This document shows, piece by piece, positions 6,874 to 14,057 of a stretch of DNA of 38,209 nt. The notes beneath the pieces were generated by a model. It was not told the origin of the DNA. It did not search any database and saw only the letters and a program-made list of their open reading frames with translations. The stretch is from a virus, in the IMG/VR virus record IMGVR_UViG_3300021335_001906, positions 1 to 38,209 of that record; one strand, given 5' to 3'. The first letter of the stretch is position 1. The number at the start of each line of letters is the position of its first letter. The position numbers and the translations under genes were made by a program.

Positions 6874-8441
6874 TGATTGTAGATTGTTTTCCGTTTTTTG
6901 CTCCATATGGTGAAGAAGTATTGTGCCTCCGAGTAAATCTTCTGAAGGATCACGTTGACAAATTTATTATTGTAGAATCAAATAAAACACACAGTGGCAA
7001 GCCGGTGGAAAGAAAGTTCCTAGAGATTGCTAAGCGTCGTAATCTTCCAATGGATAAAATTATATACATTGAACACGACATTCCAGAACCTGATGACTTA
7101 GAAATTTTGCCTATTGACTATCAGAATGCTGGTTTAAATAGAAAAAGAATGAATTCTGTTTATGCAAGAGTTCGCGAACGGTTACAAAAAGATGCCGTCA
7201 TGGAAGGTATGACTGAATTTGCAGACGATGATGTGTTTATCTATGGTGATGCGGACGAGGTAATAAATCCGATTAATATTCCTTGGGTTGCAAATATTAC
7301 TAAAAATAATCCCAATGTTATTATAAAAATACCACTTGTTTATTTACAAGGCCGTGCTGACCTACGTATTCATCATGCTGATGGTAAGCCTGTTGTCTGG
7401 TGGAGAGCAATGTTTTTTGCTACCAAAAAACAAATTATGGAAACAAAAATCAGTAACATCCGATGTGGTAATATGACAATGCCGGTCCAATGGCCCACTC
7501 ATAATAATCAGGTTATCCAGGATATGGGATGGCATTTTGCATGGATGGGTGATGATGGTCAACGAAATACAAAGGCGACATCATTTGCTCATGCTTATGA
7601 TAAATTCAATTGGCAGATTGAGCAGGGTGCTGGGGACTATTCAAAATATGATCAATTTCAAAAGAGTACACCTCCTGTCGCTGGAGAGGTAGCACCTGAT
7701 GGACATCCAGATCATATACTTAGAGAATACCCACTTGAAAATCTACCGTCGTTGATCTTTGAAGATCCTTTCATTAAAAACTTTTTATTGCCAGAAACCG
7801 ATCTTGATAAACCTGAAGAATTTATGTTTAATCGGTGCAAATGTGATTGGTGTGAAAATATCAAATGGCCTTTGTTGTTTAATCTCGACGAGGAAAAAAC
7901 TTGGTTTGAAATACCGAGAAGTTGTTCTGTAACTATCAAGGAAACATATCCGAATAGAAAAAGAATCCAAAAGGAGCCTGAGCTTGTCAAAGGCAAATGG
8001 AAGAAATATAATAATGTCAATGGCACACCTATCGTAATTTTTTCCGATCCTATAGATAGATTCGTCTCATTGATTAATGTATATCTGGTTCCTGGGCAAC
8101 GATATTATAATTATGGTAAAAACATTTTTAAAGGGTTGGGCAAAAACCTTGACGAGTGTACAAAAGAAGAAAAAATAGATCTGTTTTTCAAAAATCTGCA
8201 AAAGATTAGTAGCCTTCATCAGGTTCACCATTTCCATCCTCAGTGCATGTTTGTCGATACACAATCATTTGATGAGTTCCAGGTGGTGACCAGAAAGGGT
8301 GTAAACAAGTTCTTTGGCATATCAACTGTATACAATAGAACAAAAAAGGAAATTACGAAGAACGATTTTACACCACAACAAATTCACTTTATAAAGAAAA
8401 TTTATCAGTCAGATTACGATTTTTTTGAAAAATATGGTTGA
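6873..8441 (+). CDS. GT17-like glycosyltransferase fused to a sulfotransferase-like domain
   Basis: 522 aa. Residues 1-305 resemble family GT17 (beta-1,4-N-acetylglucosaminyltransferase III type): MIVDCFPFF, ELLCLR-like VLCLRVNLL, FIIVESNKTHSG, and a DxD in IYGDADEV (D126, D128). Residues 322-327 form a C-x-C-x2-C cluster. Residues 345-359 (FEIPRSCSVTIKETY) look like the 5'-phosphosulfate loop of cytosolic or carbohydrate sulfotransferases, and residues 390-404 (FSDPIDRFVSLINVY) look like the 3'-phosphate motif R-D-P-x-x-R-x-x-S. The protein could transfer a sugar and sulfate it, or the C-terminal half may have lost activity since the usual Arg before Asp-Pro is Ser here. Start overlaps the previous stop by one base. 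Confidence 0.75.
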   Translation: MIVDCFPFFAPYGEEVLCLRVNLLKDHVDKFIIVESNKTHSGKPVERKFLEIAKRRNLPMDKIIYIEHDIPEPDDLEILPIDYQNAGLNRKRMNSVYARVRERLQKDAVMEGMTEFADDDVFIYGDADEVINPINIPWVANITKNNPNVIIKIPLVYLQGRADLRIHHADGKPVVWWRAMFFATKKQIMETKISNIRCGNMTMPVQWPTHNNQVIQDMGWHFAWMGDDGQRNTKATSFAHAYDKFNWQIEQGAGDYSKYDQFQKSTPPVAGEVAPDGHPDHILREYPLENLPSLIFEDPFIKNFLLPETDLDKPEEFMFNRCKCDWCENIKWPLLFNLDEEKTWFEIPRSCSVTIKETYPNRKRIQKEPELVKGKWKKYNNVNGTPIVIFSDPIDRFVSLINVYLVPGQRYYNYGKNIFKGLGKNLDECTKEEKIDLFFKNLQKISSLHQVHHFHPQCMFVDTQSFDEFQVVTRKGVNKFFGISTVYNRTKKEITKNDFTPQQIHFIKKIYQSDYDFFEKYG

Positions 8442-8476
8442 CATTTGATCTAAGGTATATTATATTAGTAATATAA
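8438..8476 (+). promoter_or_regulatory. Early promoter with palindromic -10 region (family member 1)
   Basis: TTGACA (8438-8443), 17 bp, TATATT (8461-8466). The -10 is the left arm of a perfect 17-bp palindrome, TTATATTAGTAATATAA (8460-8476). The -35 overlaps the TGA stop of the previous gene. It drives the small-gene run from 8498. Confidence 0.8.
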
Positions 8477-8497
8477 GGAAAAAAATGGAGATTCCAA

Positions 8498-8707
8498 ATG
8501 TTCGGTATGTTTACTAATGAAGGAAATGCAAAGGTGGAAAAAATCGTTGCAGATGCTGTTAACCTAAAGAATATGGGCTACGGCGTTGAAGGTGCATGGA
8601 ATTGGACCTTAAATGCTCTTAGTATGCTAGCGGCTTTGGAAGGCTTTGATGAAGCAGAAGATACTGCAGTTCGTGAAGCCGTGTATGATGCGGTTGTTTG
8701 TGGCTAA
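8498..8707 (+). CDS. Hypothetical early protein
   Basis: 69 aa, acidic and alanine-rich in its second half (AALEGFDEAEDTAVREAVYDAV), predicted mostly helical. No family recognised. First gene of an early operon behind the promoter at 8438; SD TGGAG 7 nt before ATG. Confidence 0.75.
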   Translation: MFGMFTNEGNAKVEKIVADAVNLKNMGYGVEGAWNWTLNALSMLAALEGFDEAEDTAVREAVYDAVVCG

Positions 8708-8724
8708 TGTGAGGAGACAGTAAT

Positions 8725-8964
8725 ATGGCTGTTATGGCAACATATAAAAAGAAATTTCCTGTAGATCGATGGGGTCGCCCAGGTGGCATGTATTCCCTGG
8801 CAGATGTTCCTATTGAAAAATACGAAATCCTTGAGCGTGAATGCCAAGTATTAATTAGAGATAAAGAAAAGGAACTTTATCAAATTAAGGACCTTGAAAA
8901 AGGTTGGGAATTTGTAGTAGACTTTGATCAAGTCTTTGATATGCGTGAGGTAGCTGATAAATGA
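8725..8964 (+). CDS. Hypothetical protein
   Basis: 79 aa with mixed charge. Starts MAVMATYKKKFP; a second Met at codon 4 is possible, but GAGGAG (8711-8716) fits the first. Its end overlaps the next start by ATGA. No family recognised. Confidence 0.75.
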   Translation: MAVMATYKKKFPVDRWGRPGGMYSLADVPIEKYEILERECQVLIRDKEKELYQIKDLEKGWEFVVDFDQVFDMREVADK

Positions 8965-9290
8965 AATATGCAGTTTGTACAGTAACATCAACTTTTCGTA
9001 TGCGTTATGTTCTTTCTGAGGAACAGCTTCAGACTCTAAACGAAGAGATGAAACTATCAGGCGATCAGATGATGATTGAATGGATGGAAGATACCGTTAC
9101 GGCAGAGGAGGTTGATGAATTCTCACAAAAATTTATGGGAGAGCAAATCGTCAATACTGAGGTGATGGATCAGGATGAGGTGTTAAAACTTTTTGATTCT
9201 GATAATGATTATTTAGCCGATTGGACTACTGAAAAGAAGATCGAGTGGGTTGGTGATAGGTTTATCAAGGATAAAGAATATGGGACTTAA
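8961..9290 (+). CDS. Hypothetical acidic protein
   Basis: 109 aa, strongly acidic in the middle (Asp/Glu-rich 45-85). ATGA overlap with the previous gene shows coupling. No domain recognised. Confidence 0.75.
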   Translation: MKYAVCTVTSTFRMRYVLSEEQLQTLNEEMKLSGDQMMIEWMEDTVTAEEVDEFSQKFMGEQIVNTEVMDQDEVLKLFDSDNDYLADWTTEKKIEWVGDRFIKDKEYGT

Positions 9291-9453
9291 GGAAACATTT
9301 CTAAATTATGTCGAGCGTCAGCGCAGTGCAAATGCCGTGAAAGATCAATATGGTGCTCATCATCAAGAAACCGCAAAAGCATATAGAGTCGCTAATGAAT
9401 ATAAGCGTAAAGTCTTAGATGAAATCGAAAGGATCGAGGATGGAACTAAATGA
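9280..9453 (+). CDS. Hypothetical helical protein
   Basis: 57 aa from the ATG at 9280 (AAGGA about 9 nt upstream); an in-frame start at 9250 would overlap the previous gene by 41 nt and is less likely. Highly charged, Gln/Glu/Lys-rich, probably a single long helix. No family recognised. Confidence 0.65.
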   Translation: MGLKETFLNYVERQRSANAVKDQYGAHHQETAKAYRVANEYKRKVLDEIERIEDGTK

Positions 9454-9565
9454 ACTTTTAACCGTAGCAAGTATTGCAATCAGTTTTTATATGCTTGGTC
9501 GGTTGCATGAATCTGTTATTTCATTCCGCAAGCACGTGGAAGAACTTTATAAAAACGTAGGTTAA
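9440..9565 (+). CDS. Small single-pass membrane protein
   Basis: 41 aa. Hydrophobic stretch LLTVASIAISFYMLG (about 6-20) followed by a charged tail ending LYKNVG. Overlaps the previous gene by 14 nt, with GAGG just upstream, and stops 1 nt before the next ATG, which fits a real gene in a packed operon. Confidence 0.55.
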   Translation: MELNELLTVASIAISFYMLGRLHESVISFRKHVEELYKNVG

Positions 9566-9566
9566 T

Positions 9567-9845
9567 ATGATAGTCATATATGGTCGTACTCAATGTGAAT
9601 TTTGTAATGCAGCTCAAACAATTTGTAAAAAATGGGGGTTTGCTTATGAATATAAAAATATTGAATACAACATATATTTAAATGAGCTTTTTGAAAAGCA
9701 CGGACAGGAAATAGGTGTTCCTCACATCAGTGGCCTACTTGATTGCCCTTATATAAGTTGGCATGGCAAATACATTGGTCATTATAAAGAACTTCTTAGA
9801 GCAATAGAGGAAACCATTGGTGGTTATGGTGAAGGAGCCTTTTAG
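9567..9845 (+). CDS. Glutaredoxin-like protein
   Basis: 92 aa thioredoxin-fold dithiol oxidoreductase. Active site CEFC at residues 11-14 (RTQCEFCNAAQ), cis-Pro in GVPHIS, and HGKYIGHYKEL as the glutathione-binding end. It lacks the usual TVPxV sequence but keeps its position. Second glutaredoxin of the window beside the one fused to NrdB, so it may serve another target. Similar in role to T4 NrdC. Confidence 0.82.
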   Translation: MIVIYGRTQCEFCNAAQTICKKWGFAYEYKNIEYNIYLNELFEKHGQEIGVPHISGLLDCPYISWHGKYIGHYKELLRAIEETIGGYGEGAF

Positions 9846-9847
9846 TC

Positions 9848-10096
9848 TTGGCTATCAGAAAACCCAACGACATCACAGTCGATAAATTACAATATGAATT
9901 AAAATCCGCAAGAAAAGACCTAGGTGAGTATCGCAAGGATAATGACGCATTGCGAAACGAAAATATGATGCTGTTATCAGTTCTTGAAGATCTAACAACG
10001 GATGAATCATATTGGTCTGAAAAGAGTCTAAAATCTGGAATTGTTTTTAGACTAAAAAATATTTTAACTCAAATTAAACAAATGGGAGATATGTAA
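9848..10096 (+). CDS. Hypothetical coiled-coil protein (TTG start)
   Basis: 82 aa starting at TTG (9848), with GGAG at 9833-9836. Residues 12-45 look like a coiled coil (LQYELKSARKDLGEYRKDND). No family recognised. The next gene starts right after its stop. Confidence 0.65.
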   Translation: MAIRKPNDITVDKLQYELKSARKDLGEYRKDNDALRNENMMLLSVLEDLTTDESYWSEKSLKSGIVFRLKNILTQIKQMGDM

Positions 10097-10234
10097 ATGG
10101 CAAAAATGATTAGCCTTAGTAGATCAAATATCAATCAAGTGAAAAAGACAACCTCTATTGGCAAATCAGTTCGCTCTCGTCCTAAAAGTAAACACCAAAA
10201 GCGTAGTTGGAAAAAGTATCGAGGACAGGGTTAA
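10097..10234 (+). CDS. Small basic protein
   Basis: 45 aa, Lys/Arg/Ser-rich with no acidic residue that I can see and a C-terminus SWKKYRGQG. The SD is GGGAGA, about 11 nt upstream. A nucleic-acid-binding role is plausible but unproven. Such KKYRGQG-ended basic peptides are, as I recall, common in T4-like phages. Confidence 0.65.
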   Translation: MAKMISLSRSNINQVKKTTSIGKSVRSRPKSKHQKRSWKKYRGQG

Positions 10235-10237
10235 TAT

Positions 10238-10399
10238 ATGCTACCTAAAAATGATGATGAAATGGTGATTTGGCTATACGATCAAGGTCGAAAATATGGC
10301 AATACTTATTTCCGTGAAGTAGCTGATAGGTTTAATGAATTATCAAAAATGGTTAAAAAAGCACAACTTGAGGCAATGCATAGGGCAGAACAAGGATGA
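10238..10399 (+). CDS. Hypothetical protein
   Basis: 53 aa, begins MLPKNDDEMV, helical and amphipathic. Coupled to the next gene by ATGA (10396-10399). No family recognised. Confidence 0.6.
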   Translation: MLPKNDDEMVIWLYDQGRKYGNTYFREVADRFNELSKMVKKAQLEAMHRAEQG

Positions 10400-11130
10400 G
10401 TCGAAAGTTTATTTTTGATGTGGATGGAACTCTCACACCCAGTAGAGGAAAAATGGATCCAGAGTTCAAGGAATTCTTTTTGGATTTTATGAAACGAGAG
10501 CCATGCTTTCTGGTGACTGGTAGTGATTATCCCAAAACAGTAGAACAAGTTGGAGCAGAGGTTACTGAAAATGTTGCCTGTGTTTATAACTGTAGTGGTA
10601 ATGATATATTCTTTAAGGGTAAACGAGTAAATTCTAATGAGTTTACTTTGCCTTCTGACCTAAAAGCATTTCTTCAGGAATGGCTAATTTCTAGTAAATT
10701 TTATTTGCGTACTGGAAACCATATTGAGGAACGGAAAGGACTGGTAAATTTTAGTATCGTTGGTCGTAATGCTAAACCAGAACAAAGAAAGGAATATGTC
10801 AAACACGACAAAGAAAACCGTGAAAGGGAATCAATTGCATACCTAATTAATACACAGTGGCCTGAGATTCAAGCCTCAGTGGGTGGTGAAACTGGAATTG
10901 ATATTCACCTTCGAGGTTCTGATAAATCTCAAATCCTTTCTGATTTTGACAGTGATGCTGAAATTCATTTCTTTGGTGATGCAATGGAACCAGGTGGAAA
11001 TGATTATCCTCTTTGTCAAGCTCTTCAGGATAATACTAATCCTAAAACTTGTTGTTACCATGTAAACAGTTGGGAAGAAACATATAGTTATTTGAAAAAA
11101 ATGGTTGACAAACCTGTAGGGGTGTGGTAA
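10396..11130 (+). CDS. Phosphomannomutase, eukaryotic (HAD-IIB) type
   Basis: 244 aa, the length of human PMM2 and yeast Sec53. HAD nucleophile motif FDVDGTLT (7-14), SDYPK near the second motif, CSGND, the substrate-binding NFSIVGRNA block, TGIDIHLRG, and the terminal FFGDAMEPGGNDY that matches the PMM FFGDxTxPGGNDxE signature. Interconverts mannose-6-P and mannose-1-P for GDP-mannose supply. This fold differs from the usual bacterial ManB/AlgC enzymes. The last codons contain the -35 of the next promoter. Confidence 0.88.
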   Translation: MSRKFIFDVDGTLTPSRGKMDPEFKEFFLDFMKREPCFLVTGSDYPKTVEQVGAEVTENVACVYNCSGNDIFFKGKRVNSNEFTLPSDLKAFLQEWLISSKFYLRTGNHIEERKGLVNFSIVGRNAKPEQRKEYVKHDKENRERESIAYLINTQWPEIQASVGGETGIDIHLRGSDKSQILSDFDSDAEIHFFGDAMEPGGNDYPLCQALQDNTNPKTCCYHVNSWEETYSYLKKMVDKPVGVW

Positions 11131-11133
11131 TAT
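11105..11133 (+). promoter_or_regulatory. Sigma-70-like promoter
   Basis: TTGACA (11105-11110), 17 bp, TAATAT (11128-11133). The -35 is within codons encoding Val-Asp of the preceding gene and the -10 overlaps its stop. No palindrome. Drives the gene at 11164. Confidence 0.65.
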
Positions 11134-11163
11134 AGTATAGTATCAAACATTGAGGTTTATATT

Positions 11164-11598
11164 ATGACGATGCATTTAGTAGGTCCTTATATGACCACTA
11201 CTAACTATAAAAAACGTAAGCAGAAAAAGCTTACATCAAATCAGCTCGAAAAACTTAGAGTTGAATGGCGGCGATACAATAAGGATTGCCGACGCAAACA
11301 TATGCATGGTGCTCAGTTTCAAGAATTTGAGGACTATCTAAAGTATATTCGTGGTGAACACAAACCCAAAACAGAGTTTAAAACCTATGAGCCGAAGCCA
11401 AAGAATCCTCTCCGCGCAGAGACACATTACCCAAGCGTCAAGACGTCGAACTCAGTTCCTGGATACGCGCCCAGGAAGGAACCAAACGTCTACACAGGAG
11501 ACCTTATTAAAGGAATCGCAACGATGCACAAATCCAACGCGGTCCCAATAACGTCCAAACAGGCAGCTATTGACGTAGCAAATATGCGTAGAGGTTAA
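11164..11598 (+). CDS. Conserved T4-like phage protein of unknown function
   Basis: 144 aa, basic. The N-terminal half is Lys/Arg-rich and helical; the C-terminal half is Pro-rich and ends in YTGDLIKGIATMHKSNAVPI then VANMRRG, a C-terminal block I recall from cyanophage relatives. The 3' half (about 11390-11560) looks richer in G+C, with more C-ending codons than its neighbours. Function unknown; may bind nucleic acid. One base separates it from the next gene. Confidence 0.78.
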   Translation: MTMHLVGPYMTTTNYKKRKQKKLTSNQLEKLRVEWRRYNKDCRRKHMHGAQFQEFEDYLKYIRGEHKPKTEFKTYEPKPKNPLRAETHYPSVKTSNSVPGYAPRKEPNVYTGDLIKGIATMHKSNAVPITSKQAAIDVANMRRG

Positions 11599-11599
11599 A

Positions 11600-12100
11600 A
11601 TGCGGTTTATTATTTCTTCTCTTGCGGCTGTTGCCGTAGTGTTCTCGTTCCCTGTAATGGCTCAAGGCCCATCTTTGGACGACGAAACAAGGCAAGACTA
11701 CGAATGTCTTGCCCTTAACATTTATTATGAATCACGTGGATCAAATCTAGCAGATATGGCAGCAGTATCAGATGTTGTACTAAATAGAGTTCAGGATATG
11801 CGTTATCCTGGAACAATCTGTGGTGTGGTAAAACAAGGGCCTTTGGATTCTAAAGGTAATCCTATTCGCCATAAATGCCAATTCTCTTGGTACTGTGATG
11901 GTAAAAGTGACCGACCCACTGACGAAGATTCCTACAAAAAGGCTCTTTTGATTGCTGGGCAGATGTTATTCCAAGGTCGGTACCGTGGAATATCAGAAGG
12001 TGCTACACATTACCATGCTAATTATGTAAATCCTGGATGGGCCAAAAAGATCACTCAGATCGGTCGTATAGGAGACCATATCTTTTACCGTTGGGACTAA
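11600..12100 (+). CDS. Secreted cell-wall hydrolase, SleB/CwlJ (Hydrolase_2) family
   Basis: 166 aa. Residues 1-21 form a Sec signal peptide (MRFIISSLAAVAVVFSFPVMA) with cleavage likely after VMA. The mature part has the family pattern: ALNIYYESRG (36-45, with the catalytic Glu), VVLNRV, ICGVVKQG, CQFSWYCDG, and GATHYHANYVNPGWA near the C-terminus. It should cut peptidoglycan in the periplasm, as a lysis enzyme. SleB-type lysins are typical of alphaproteobacteria and their phages. No SAR-type uncleaved anchor is evident. Located just before a late-type box. Confidence 0.9.
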   Translation: MRFIISSLAAVAVVFSFPVMAQGPSLDDETRQDYECLALNIYYESRGSNLADMAAVSDVVLNRVQDMRYPGTICGVVKQGPLDSKGNPIRHKCQFSWYCDGKSDRPTDEDSYKKALLIAGQMLFQGRYRGISEGATHYHANYVNPGWAKKITQIGRIGDHIFYRWD

Positions 12101-12128
12101 ATAAATATCTCCATGAAATAATGGAGAT
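12100..12128 (+). promoter_or_regulatory. Late-type box overlapping an RBS-masking hairpin before the resolvase gene
   Basis: AATAAATA (12100-12107), then a perfect 8-bp stem ATCTCCAT (12107-12114) / ATGGAGAT (12121-12128) with a GAAATA loop. The 3' arm holds the SD GGAG of the gene at 12134. A late start at the T4 distance (about 12113) would leave only two bases of the 5' arm. Confidence 0.65.
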
Positions 12129-12133
12129 GATTT

Positions 12134-12700
12134 ATGATTGTTGCAGGTATTGATTATAGTTTAAGTAGCCCGGCAATTTGTGTACACGAAGGTGACACTT
12201 GGGACTATAAAAATTGTCACTTTTACTATTTGGTTAAACGTGAAAAATTATTGGAGGCAGAAATGCCATTTATACCAGGACTGTATCCTGAATATAACAA
12301 TGATCTTGAGAGATATGAAAGTCTCTCAACATGGTCCCTTAATATTCTCAAAAAGCATAATGTAAATAAAGTATTCATCGAAGGCTATGCTTTCGGTGCA
12401 GTCGGCAGAGTATTTCAGATTGCTGAAAACGCAGGGCTGTTGAAGTATATGATATGGAAATCAGATATGGATATTGATGTATTTGCACCAACGATGATTA
12501 AGAAATTTGCCACTGGAAAAGGTAACGCAAATAAGGAAAAGATGTATGATGCATTTTTTTCTGAAAATGGGGTTGACATTCGAGCTAAGTGTGGTATTAT
12601 GAATAATAACAGTTGGAATCCGGTCAGCGATATTGTTGACTCGTATTATATTGCCAAATTTGGTCTTGTTAAGGAGAATGAAAATGCAGATCAAGCGTAA
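12134..12700 (+). CDS. RuvC-like Holliday junction resolvase (RNase H fold)
   Basis: 188 aa. Acidic catalytic candidates are D7 in AGIDYSLSSPAI, E83 in KVFIEGYAFG, and the Asp pair in DIVDSYYIAK near the C-terminus. APTMIKKFATGKGNANKEKM matches the RuvC P-x-x-V/I-K-K-x-x-T-G-x-G-x-A-x-K motif. It probably cleaves branched recombination and replication DNA before packaging, the job of endonuclease VII (gp49) in T4. The RBS is in a hairpin arm, implying late-only translation. It overlaps the next gene by 17 nt. Confidence 0.82.
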   Translation: MIVAGIDYSLSSPAICVHEGDTWDYKNCHFYYLVKREKLLEAEMPFIPGLYPEYNNDLERYESLSTWSLNILKKHNVNKVFIEGYAFGAVGRVFQIAENAGLLKYMIWKSDMDIDVFAPTMIKKFATGKGNANKEKMYDAFFSENGVDIRAKCGIMNNNSWNPVSDIVDSYYIAKFGLVKENENADQA

Positions 12701-12911
12701 GAGTGTAATTTCAGGTATTTGGAGAACTCGAGAAATCCGTGTTCGCCCTGATGATTATGATTCTTGGGAAAAAGGCTATGCAAGTGTAAACGATGCAATG
12801 CCTTATCTCAATGATGATGATCGTACGTTCATCTTGGCTGGTATTACAGATTCAGAATGGAGGGAAGCGTTTTCAGAACAAATCCGTTCTATTGTGAACG
12901 ATCGTTTTTAG
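12684..12911 (+). CDS. Hypothetical protein
   Basis: 75 aa from the ATG at 12684, chosen because AAGGAG (12671-12676) is 7 nt upstream; the longer frame from 12633 has no SD. Acidic C-terminal half with DDDDR. No family recognised. Confidence 0.68.
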   Translation: MQIKRKSVISGIWRTREIRVRPDDYDSWEKGYASVNDAMPYLNDDDRTFILAGITDSEWREAFSEQIRSIVNDRF

Positions 12912-12926
12912 TTGTAAGGAAAATAA

Positions 12927-13130
12927 ATGATACAATTTAGTGCAGACTATATTTGGTTGTTCTTTGCATATGGTGTAGGGACAGCCTTTGGATGGTACAT
13001 TGGTGATAAAAAGAAAACAGAAGACGTTGTCACGCACGTAATTGACAACCGTATCGAACAGGAATATATTAAGGTCAGACGTAAAGATAATGATGAGGTT
13101 GAACTTTTGAAACATTGGGAAGATTTATGA
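12927..13130 (+). CDS. Membrane-anchored hypothetical protein
   Basis: 67 aa with one N-terminal membrane helix (about 7-26, YIWLFFAYGVGTAFGWYIG) and a charged cytoplasmic tail. SD AAGGA 10 nt before the ATG. ATGA overlap with the next gene. Confidence 0.72.
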   Translation: MIQFSADYIWLFFAYGVGTAFGWYIGDKKKTEDVVTHVIDNRIEQEYIKVRRKDNDEVELLKHWEDL

Positions 13131-13741
13131 TTGTGATTTTTAACGGTCCTCCGGCATCTGGTAAGGATGCCGGGACCGAATATTTTGCTAATAATTTTGG
13201 ATATGAACATCTCAGCTTTAAATATCAGCTGTTTAAAGAAACCTTCAAGCTGTTCGATGTTTCCAAAGATTGGTTTATGGATGGCTACCATGATCGTAAG
13301 GTGAAGGAAGCACCTTCGGCACAACTTGGTGGTCTGTCTCGTCGTGAAGCAATGATTTATACTTCCGAAAAACATATTAAACCAAAATATGGGAAATCGT
13401 TCTTTGGCGATAAAGTTTCCGAGGAAATTGATGTTAACAAAAACTATGCAATTTCAGATGGTGGCTTTATGGAAGAACTGTATCCGATTATAAATAAAGT
13501 TGGATACGATAATATGGTATTGGTTCAATTGGTTCGTGATGGTTGCTCATACAGTTCAGATTCCCGGCGTTATTTCAATGGAAAGCCGCTTGAGGAATAT
13601 GTAATCTCCCACGAAACAGATCTTATTAAGGAACACCTCCTTCCAGAGGAAATTCCTATTTTGACATATCGGATTCATAACAATGGATCACTACCAGATT
13701 TTTATAACATACTAGATGAAATACACAATAAACTAAACTGA
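13127..13741 (+). CDS. P-loop deoxynucleoside monophosphate kinase-like protein
   Basis: 204 aa from the ATGA-coupled start at 13127 (the frame could begin at 13115 but has no separate SD). Walker A is GPPASGKD (6-13). LSRREAMIYTSEKHI and the LVQLVRDGCSYSSDSRRYF lid-like segment fit T4 gp1-type dNMP kinases in layout, and phage context favours that. Substrate is not certain; a general nucleotide kinase is an alternative. Confidence 0.65.
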   Translation: MIVIFNGPPASGKDAGTEYFANNFGYEHLSFKYQLFKETFKLFDVSKDWFMDGYHDRKVKEAPSAQLGGLSRREAMIYTSEKHIKPKYGKSFFGDKVSEEIDVNKNYAISDGGFMEELYPIINKVGYDNMVLVQLVRDGCSYSSDSRRYFNGKPLEEYVISHETDLIKEHLLPEEIPILTYRIHNNGSLPDFYNILDEIHNKLN

Positions 13742-13751
13742 GGAATATATT

Positions 13752-14039
13752 ATGACTGATAATCGTGACACCACTATCCCCAATCGTGACACAATGGTGA
13801 CAGCCCTAAAAGAAGGTGTGTGCATTATAAACTTCACCAAGCAATCTGGTGAGGAACGTGTGATGCAATGTACTCTTAAGGAGGACCTTCTTCCCCCAGC
13901 AGATAAAGCAGATCCTTTAACACAGAAAAAAGTTCGTTCTGTCACTGAGGAAGTTGTTGTTGTCTGGGATATTGAAAAGCAGGGTTGGAGATCCTTCCGC
14001 GTTGATAGTGTAAATACTTTTTCAGCAGTAGCAATTTAA
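13752..14039 (+). CDS. Small T4-like SH3-fold protein (DUF2693-like)
   Basis: 95 aa. ALKEGVCIINFTKQSGEERVMQCTL followed by a loop and VVVWDIEKQGWRSFRVDSV matches a small beta-barrel family widespread in T4-like phages, as I recall it. Function unknown. Confidence 0.65.
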   Translation: MTDNRDTTIPNRDTMVTALKEGVCIINFTKQSGEERVMQCTLKEDLLPPADKADPLTQKKVRSVTEEVVVVWDIEKQGWRSFRVDSVNTFSAVAI

Positions 14040-14057
14040 AATAAAAAGGTAAAAAAT

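Noticed and set aside
12573-12600. TTGACA with TATTAT inside the resolvase gene as a promoter
   Set aside because: 16-bp spacer and weak -10 in the middle of a coding region, and the downstream gene overlaps and is coupled; not strong enough to list.
12947-13375. 142-codon minus-strand ORF
   Set aside because: Lies opposite a membrane-protein gene and a P-loop kinase gene that are clearly real; no minus-strand promoter or SD seen.
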